Below, one piece after another: positions 22,419-25,295 of a DNA stretch of 25,295 nucleotides; position 1 is the first letter of the stretch, and each line of letters starts with the position of its first letter. Location: assembly GCA_946544555.1 (NCBI GenBank), contig CAMNMI010000003.1, positions 1 to 25,295 of the forward strand. Reading direction: 5' to 3'. The DNA is from an uncultured Rickettsiales bacterium (lineage in GTDB: Bacteria > Pseudomonadota > Alphaproteobacteria > Rickettsiales > Deianiraeaceae). The translations under genes and the position numbers were made by a program. A model generated the notes under the pieces. That model worked only from the letters and a program-made list of their open reading frames with translations, had not been told where the DNA came from and did no database searches.

Positions 22419-23246
22419 ACTGATTTAGAGAAAAGAGCAGAGCAAATCAGAGAAGAACTTTCCATTGAAGACAAAACAAATCTTGTCGCAAAGGCGATTA
22501 TTGAGTTGGTGAAGGAGAAGGAAGATTTTATTTGTTTTCAAGATATTTCATTTAAAATACAGGATTATTTTTTATTACCTCATTGTAAGCCATATGTAAT
22601 TCATTGTAGTGGTTCTTCTGATGGAGCAGGAGCATCGTTGCCTTATTACTTAAAGAAGCTTTGTAATATTGATTTGTATTTAAATAATTTAAAGCCAATT
22701 TATCTTGTGATTGTTCCGAAAAGAAGAAATATATTGGTTAGAGAATTTTTTAAATATTATAAGGCGGAAAACGGCAAAGAATACAAAGGTGGTGAGGAAG
22801 ATAGAAAAAACGCATTAAAAAAAATCTGCAACGGCGACTACGATTTTTTATTAAAACCAATTCCAATTTTGGATAAGATAAAAGTTGAAAAAAACATTGA
22901 TGAAGAGACGAAAAATATTAAAGATGAAAATGAAAGAAAGAACACAAGAGAACTTGGAAAAGAACAAACCGTTTATGCGAGAGCAAATTTTCCGTTGGCA
23001 GAGATAAACAAAATTTATAACAGAGCGAAAAGTAAATGCGAGTGTTGCGGATGTGAAACTTTTGAGAAGAAAAATGGCGAGATGTATTTTGAAATTCATC
23101 ACATTGTGCATTATAGTGATGGTGGCGAAAATAGTGCTCAAAATTGTGTTTTGTTGTGTCCAAATTGTCATAGAAAAATTCATTTTGCAAAAGAAGAAAT
23201 TGTAAATGAAATGGAGAAAACTTTGAAAAGAAAAGTTAAAAAATAA
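22416..23246 (+). CDS. HNH endonuclease-domain protein
   Basis: The 276-residue protein ends in an HNH domain: zinc cysteines in CECCGC (208-213), the catalytic EIHHIVHYSDGG (226-237), Asn at the ENSAQN turn and CPNCHRKIH (248-256). The N-terminal two thirds (1-200) is not recognised. It has CSGSSDGAGASLPYYLKK (64-81), which could be a binding or helix-capping segment, and a charged Glu/Lys stretch at 155-185. This layout is common in restriction-type and defence nucleases, but no methyltransferase partner is adjacent. It begins one base after the hisF stop and is followed by hisB after 20 bases. It is probably a passenger gene or solitary nuclease in the his operon. Confidence 0.8.
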   Translation: MTDLEKRAEQIREELSIEDKTNLVAKAIIELVKEKEDFICFQDISFKIQDYFLLPHCKPYVIHCSGSSDGAGASLPYYLKKLCNIDLYLNNLKPIYLVIVPKRRNILVREFFKYYKAENGKEYKGGEEDRKNALKKICNGDYDFLLKPIPILDKIKVEKNIDEETKNIKDENERKNTRELGKEQTVYARANFPLAEINKIYNRAKSKCECCGCETFEKKNGEMYFEIHHIVHYSDGGENSAQNCVLLCPNCHRKIHFAKEEIVNEMEKTLKRKVKK

Positions 23247-23250
23247 GGTT

Positions 23251-23266
23251 TTAATTTGTTGAGTGT
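23251..23266 (+). promoter_or_regulatory. Degenerate operator-like pair before hisB
   Basis: TTAATTTG and TTGAGTGT keep the 8-base register and end directly before the hisB ATG. The match to consensus is weaker than elsewhere. Confidence 0.3.
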
Positions 23267-24322
23267 ATGAAAAAAATAGCATTTATAGACAGAGATGGAA
23301 CTTTAATTTTTGAACCGGAAGACACAAAGCAAGTCAATGGACTAGAACAGGTGGTTTTGATAAAAGGTGTTATTTCTGCATTGAAAAGATTGCAAAATGC
23401 AGGATTTGAATTTGTTGTTGTTTCAAATCAAGATGGACTTGGCACTCCCGAAAATACTGTTGAAAACTACGAATTGGTGAATAGAAAACTGAAAGAAATT
23501 TTTGCAAGTGAAGAGATTTACTTTTCAAATTGGTTAACTTGCATACACTATAAAAGTGAAAATTGTGAATGCAGAAAACCGAAAATTGGTCTTGTAAAAT
23601 CGTTTGAAAACAAAATTGATAAAGTGAAAAGTGTGATGATTGGCGACCGAGATACGGACGTTGAGTTTGCAAAAAATCTTGGAATTAGAGGCTTTAAGAT
23701 ATGCGAAAACTATGGATGGAAAGAAATTGTGGATGATATTTTGCAAAGGAGAGCAAATATAAAAAGAACAACAAAAGAAACTGATATATTGGTTGATTTG
23801 AATATTGATGGAACGGGAAAAAATGAGATAAATACTGGTCTCGGCTTTTTCAACCACATGCTGGAACAGGTCGCGAAGCACGGAAAATTTGATTTAAAAA
23901 TTGACTGCAAAGGTGATTTAAATGTTGACGAACATCACACAATTGAAGATGTATCTATTTGTTTTGGTGAGGCTTTTTTGAAAGCGTTAGGCGATAAAAT
24001 TGGCATTGAGAGGTTCGCAAGTGAACGGTTTGTGCCAATGGACGACAGTTTGTCTTATGTTGCAATTGATATTTCTGGGCGTCCATTTTGTGTTTTTGAT
24101 GCAAAATTTGAACGGGAATATTGTGGCGATATGCCTACTGAAATGGTGAAACATTTTTTCCAATCTTTTGCAGTTGCAAGTAAAATGAATATAAATATCA
24201 AAATTGATGGAAAAAATACACACCACAAAATTGAAAGTTGCTTTAAGGCCTTTGGTAGAGTTTTGCATGATGCAAGTAGAGTGGTTGACAATAATCTTCC
24301 TTCAACAAAAGGTTTAATATAA
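23267..24322 (+). CDS. hisB: Bifunctional histidinol-phosphatase / imidazoleglycerol-phosphate dehydratase
   Basis: The 351-residue protein joins two enzymes. The HAD-type phosphatase (about 1-160) has the nucleophile motif IDRDGT (Asp8, Asp10), zinc ligands Cys92, His94, Cys100 and Cys102 in TCIHYKSENCECRKP, and IGDRDTDVEFAKN. The dehydratase (about 163-351) has GTGKNEINTGLGFFNHML, DEHHTIEDV, MPTEMVKHFF and NTHHKIESCFKAFGR, with its metal-binding histidines. It performs steps 6 and 8 of histidine synthesis. The fused form is known from gammaproteobacteria and Bacteroidetes and is unusual in alphaproteobacteria, which mostly have separate genes. This suggests horizontal transfer of at least this gene. 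Confidence 0.95.
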   Translation: MKKIAFIDRDGTLIFEPEDTKQVNGLEQVVLIKGVISALKRLQNAGFEFVVVSNQDGLGTPENTVENYELVNRKLKEIFASEEIYFSNWLTCIHYKSENCECRKPKIGLVKSFENKIDKVKSVMIGDRDTDVEFAKNLGIRGFKICENYGWKEIVDDILQRRANIKRTTKETDILVDLNIDGTGKNEINTGLGFFNHMLEQVAKHGKFDLKIDCKGDLNVDEHHTIEDVSICFGEAFLKALGDKIGIERFASERFVPMDDSLSYVAIDISGRPFCVFDAKFEREYCGDMPTEMVKHFFQSFAVASKMNINIKIDGKNTHHKIESCFKAFGRVLHDASRVVDNNLPSTKGLI

Positions 24323-24325
24323 TAT

Positions 24326-24771
24326 ATGAAGAAAAAATTATTTTTTAGTATTTTATTAAACATAATTTTTGCAATTTTCTGTATGAGTTTTTATTTCAAA
24401 ATTGACAACAATTTTTCGTGCAAAATAAAGCAGACAGGCATTGTAAGCGAAGGAAAAAAATTGCACGAGCCACTGGTTTTCCAACTGCAAATATACCATA
24501 TATCAACAACTCAATTGACGCGTTAGTTTTTTATTCTACGATAAAATATAATGGTAAAATTTACAAAGGAGCAACATTCTATAATAAACAGAGAAATATT
24601 TTGGAAAGTCATATTTTGGATTTCAATGAAGATATTTATGACAAAGAAATAGAGGTTTGTTTGATTAAAAAAGTTAGAGATAAAATGAAGTTCGAGTCAA
24701 AAGAAGATGCAGAAAGTCAATTCAAAAAAGACATTCAAAATGTAAAAAAGTTTTTTAAAATCAAAAATTAA
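24326..24771 (+). pseudogene. Riboflavin-kinase-like gene with N-terminal membrane segment, frameshifted in an A7 run
   Basis: The first frame (from ATG 24326) has a hydrophobic N-terminus (about residues 5-22) followed by KQTGIVSEGKK, the start of a riboflavin kinase domain. The second frame continues the domain with ATGFPTANIP (the PTAN motif), YKGATFY, ILESHILDFNEDIYDKEIEV and the helical VRDKMKFESKEDAESQFKKDI, ending at 24771. The two join at the A7 run 24454-24460. One more A, or a -1 slip on A-AAA-AAA, gives the continuous EGKKIARATGFPTAN. It could be a recent indel, a sequencing error or programmed slippage. No FAD-synthetase domain is present, unlike normal RibF. The gene starts three bases after hisB. 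A membrane-targeted riboflavin kinase would be unusual. Confidence 0.75.
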
Positions 24772-24998
24772 TCAGCAAAAACAGCACAGAAGAAAGCCTC
24801 TGCCACATAATTTTTTTGTCGCTCAACATATGTATGTAGACAATTCCTGCACCAAATAAAAAATGAATACGCCTATTTGCTTACGACGAATAGGTTGAAA
24901 AAGAAAATCAAAAACACTTTTTTAGTCATAATTTCATTATAAAATTAATATGATTATAATATGCAAAAATTCTTTTGGATAAAGTTTGATATAAAAAA
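24772..24998. other. Intergenic region before the hisA promoter
   Basis: AT-rich, no gene seen. A weak hairpin (CCTATT 24872-24877 with AATAGG 24889-24894) lies in it, without a following T-run close enough for a classical terminator. A T6 run (24921-24926) is about 26 bases further on. Confidence 0.35.
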
Positions 24999-25048
24999 TT
25001 GACAATTAAAATTGTTTTAACATGTTAATATGTTATCATATTAATATG
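24999..25048 (+). promoter_or_regulatory. hisA promoter and four-unit operator overlapping the start codon
   Basis: TTGACA at 24999-25004 is a perfect -35; the -10 falls within the array and is ambiguous. Four units in exact 8-base register cover 25017-25048 (TTAACATG, TTAATATG, TTATCATA, TTAATATG), with the palindrome TTAACATGTTAA at 25017-25028. The last three bases are the hisA ATG. Repressor binding here would cover promoter, transcription start and start codon. Confidence 0.7.
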
Positions 25049-25295
25049 AAAAATTTTATAATTCCATCTATTGATTTACTTGATGGCAATGTTGTAAGAT
25101 TAAAACAAGGTGATTATAGTAAAACTACTATTTATGAGGTTAAACTTGATGATTTGGTAGAAAAATACAGCATTTTTAACACTTTACACATTGTTGATTT
25201 GAACGGTGCAAAAGGCGAACAATGTGAAGAAAATGAAAAAATAATTAAGGAAATTAGAAAAAAATTTAAAGGAAAAATTCAAGTTGGTGGTGGTT
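25046..25295 (+). CDS. hisA: Phosphoribosylformimino-5-aminoimidazole carboxamide ribotide isomerase (partial, runs off window)
   Basis: The first 83 residues show the HisA barrel start: IIPSIDLLDGNVVRLKQGDY, with the catalytic Asp of SIDLL, then LHIVDLNGAKGE and QVGGG, the phosphate-binding loop, at the window edge. HisA isomerises ProFAR to PRFAR, the substrate of HisF. It resembles HisF but has the HisA-type VRLKQGDY. The start ATG is part of the last operator unit. hisI and hisE are not visible and may follow. Confidence 0.94.
   Translation, partial: MKNFIIPSIDLLDGNVVRLKQGDYSKTTIYEVKLDDLVEKYSIFNTLHIVDLNGAKGEQCEENEKIIKEIRKKFKGKIQVGGG

Noticed and set aside
24872..24894. Hairpin after the riboflavin-kinase-like gene as an intrinsic terminator
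   Set aside because: The stem has only six AT-leaning pairs and an 11-base loop, and the T-run is too far away.

Overview
The window is about 25.3 kb of AT-rich DNA, densely coding and mostly well-behaved bacterial genes. A VirB2-type pilin gene, the alphaproteobacterial look of the housekeeping genes and the very AT-rich codon use suggest an alphaproteobacterium of the Rickettsiales or Holosporales type. Full shikimate/Phe/Tyr and histidine pathways are unusual for intracellular Rickettsiales. They would fit an amino-acid-prototrophic lineage such as the Deianiraea-like Rickettsiales; this placement is inference, not proof.

Layout. Positions 1-3100 hold a VirB2-like pilin, ybeY, an exported protein of unknown function, a degenerate CoaX-like protein and a small membrane protein, punctuated by three copies of a GC-rich palindromic repeat. 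Positions 3098-6351 (minus strand) hold pheS, clpP and a membrane-anchored family 11 (alpha-1,2-fucosyl) glycosyltransferase whose reading frame runs through a (GA)12 dinucleotide tract. Positions 6658-15031 form one tightly packed plus-strand operon covering the whole route from DAHP to prephenate and phenylpyruvate: DAHP synthase, tyrA, aroB, aroA, a triple fusion aroK-aroE-aroD, aroC, chorismate mutase and pheA. The order B-A-[K-E-D] recalls the fungal AROM protein. Short in-frame 15-base repeats are scattered through this operon.

Positions 15036-25295 are the histidine region: hisC (minus strand), diverging from a TrpR-family (YerC/YecD) regulator, then a methyltransferase, hisG, a DUF5131 protein, hisD, hisH, an acetyltransferase, hisF, an HNH nuclease, bifunctional hisB, a frameshifted riboflavin-kinase-like gene and the start of hisA. 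hisI and hisE are not in the window.

The most striking signal is regulatory. Nearly every transcription-unit start and many gene junctions in the histidine region carry tandem TTAA-type 8-mers (consensus TTAAyATG) repeated at an exact 8-base period. In some cases the last unit supplies the ATG start codon. This is the half-site spacing of TrpR-family operators, and the TrpR-like gene sits in the middle. I propose that this protein is the histidine regulator and that these arrays are its operators. No tRNA, rRNA, CRISPR array or insertion sequence was seen.
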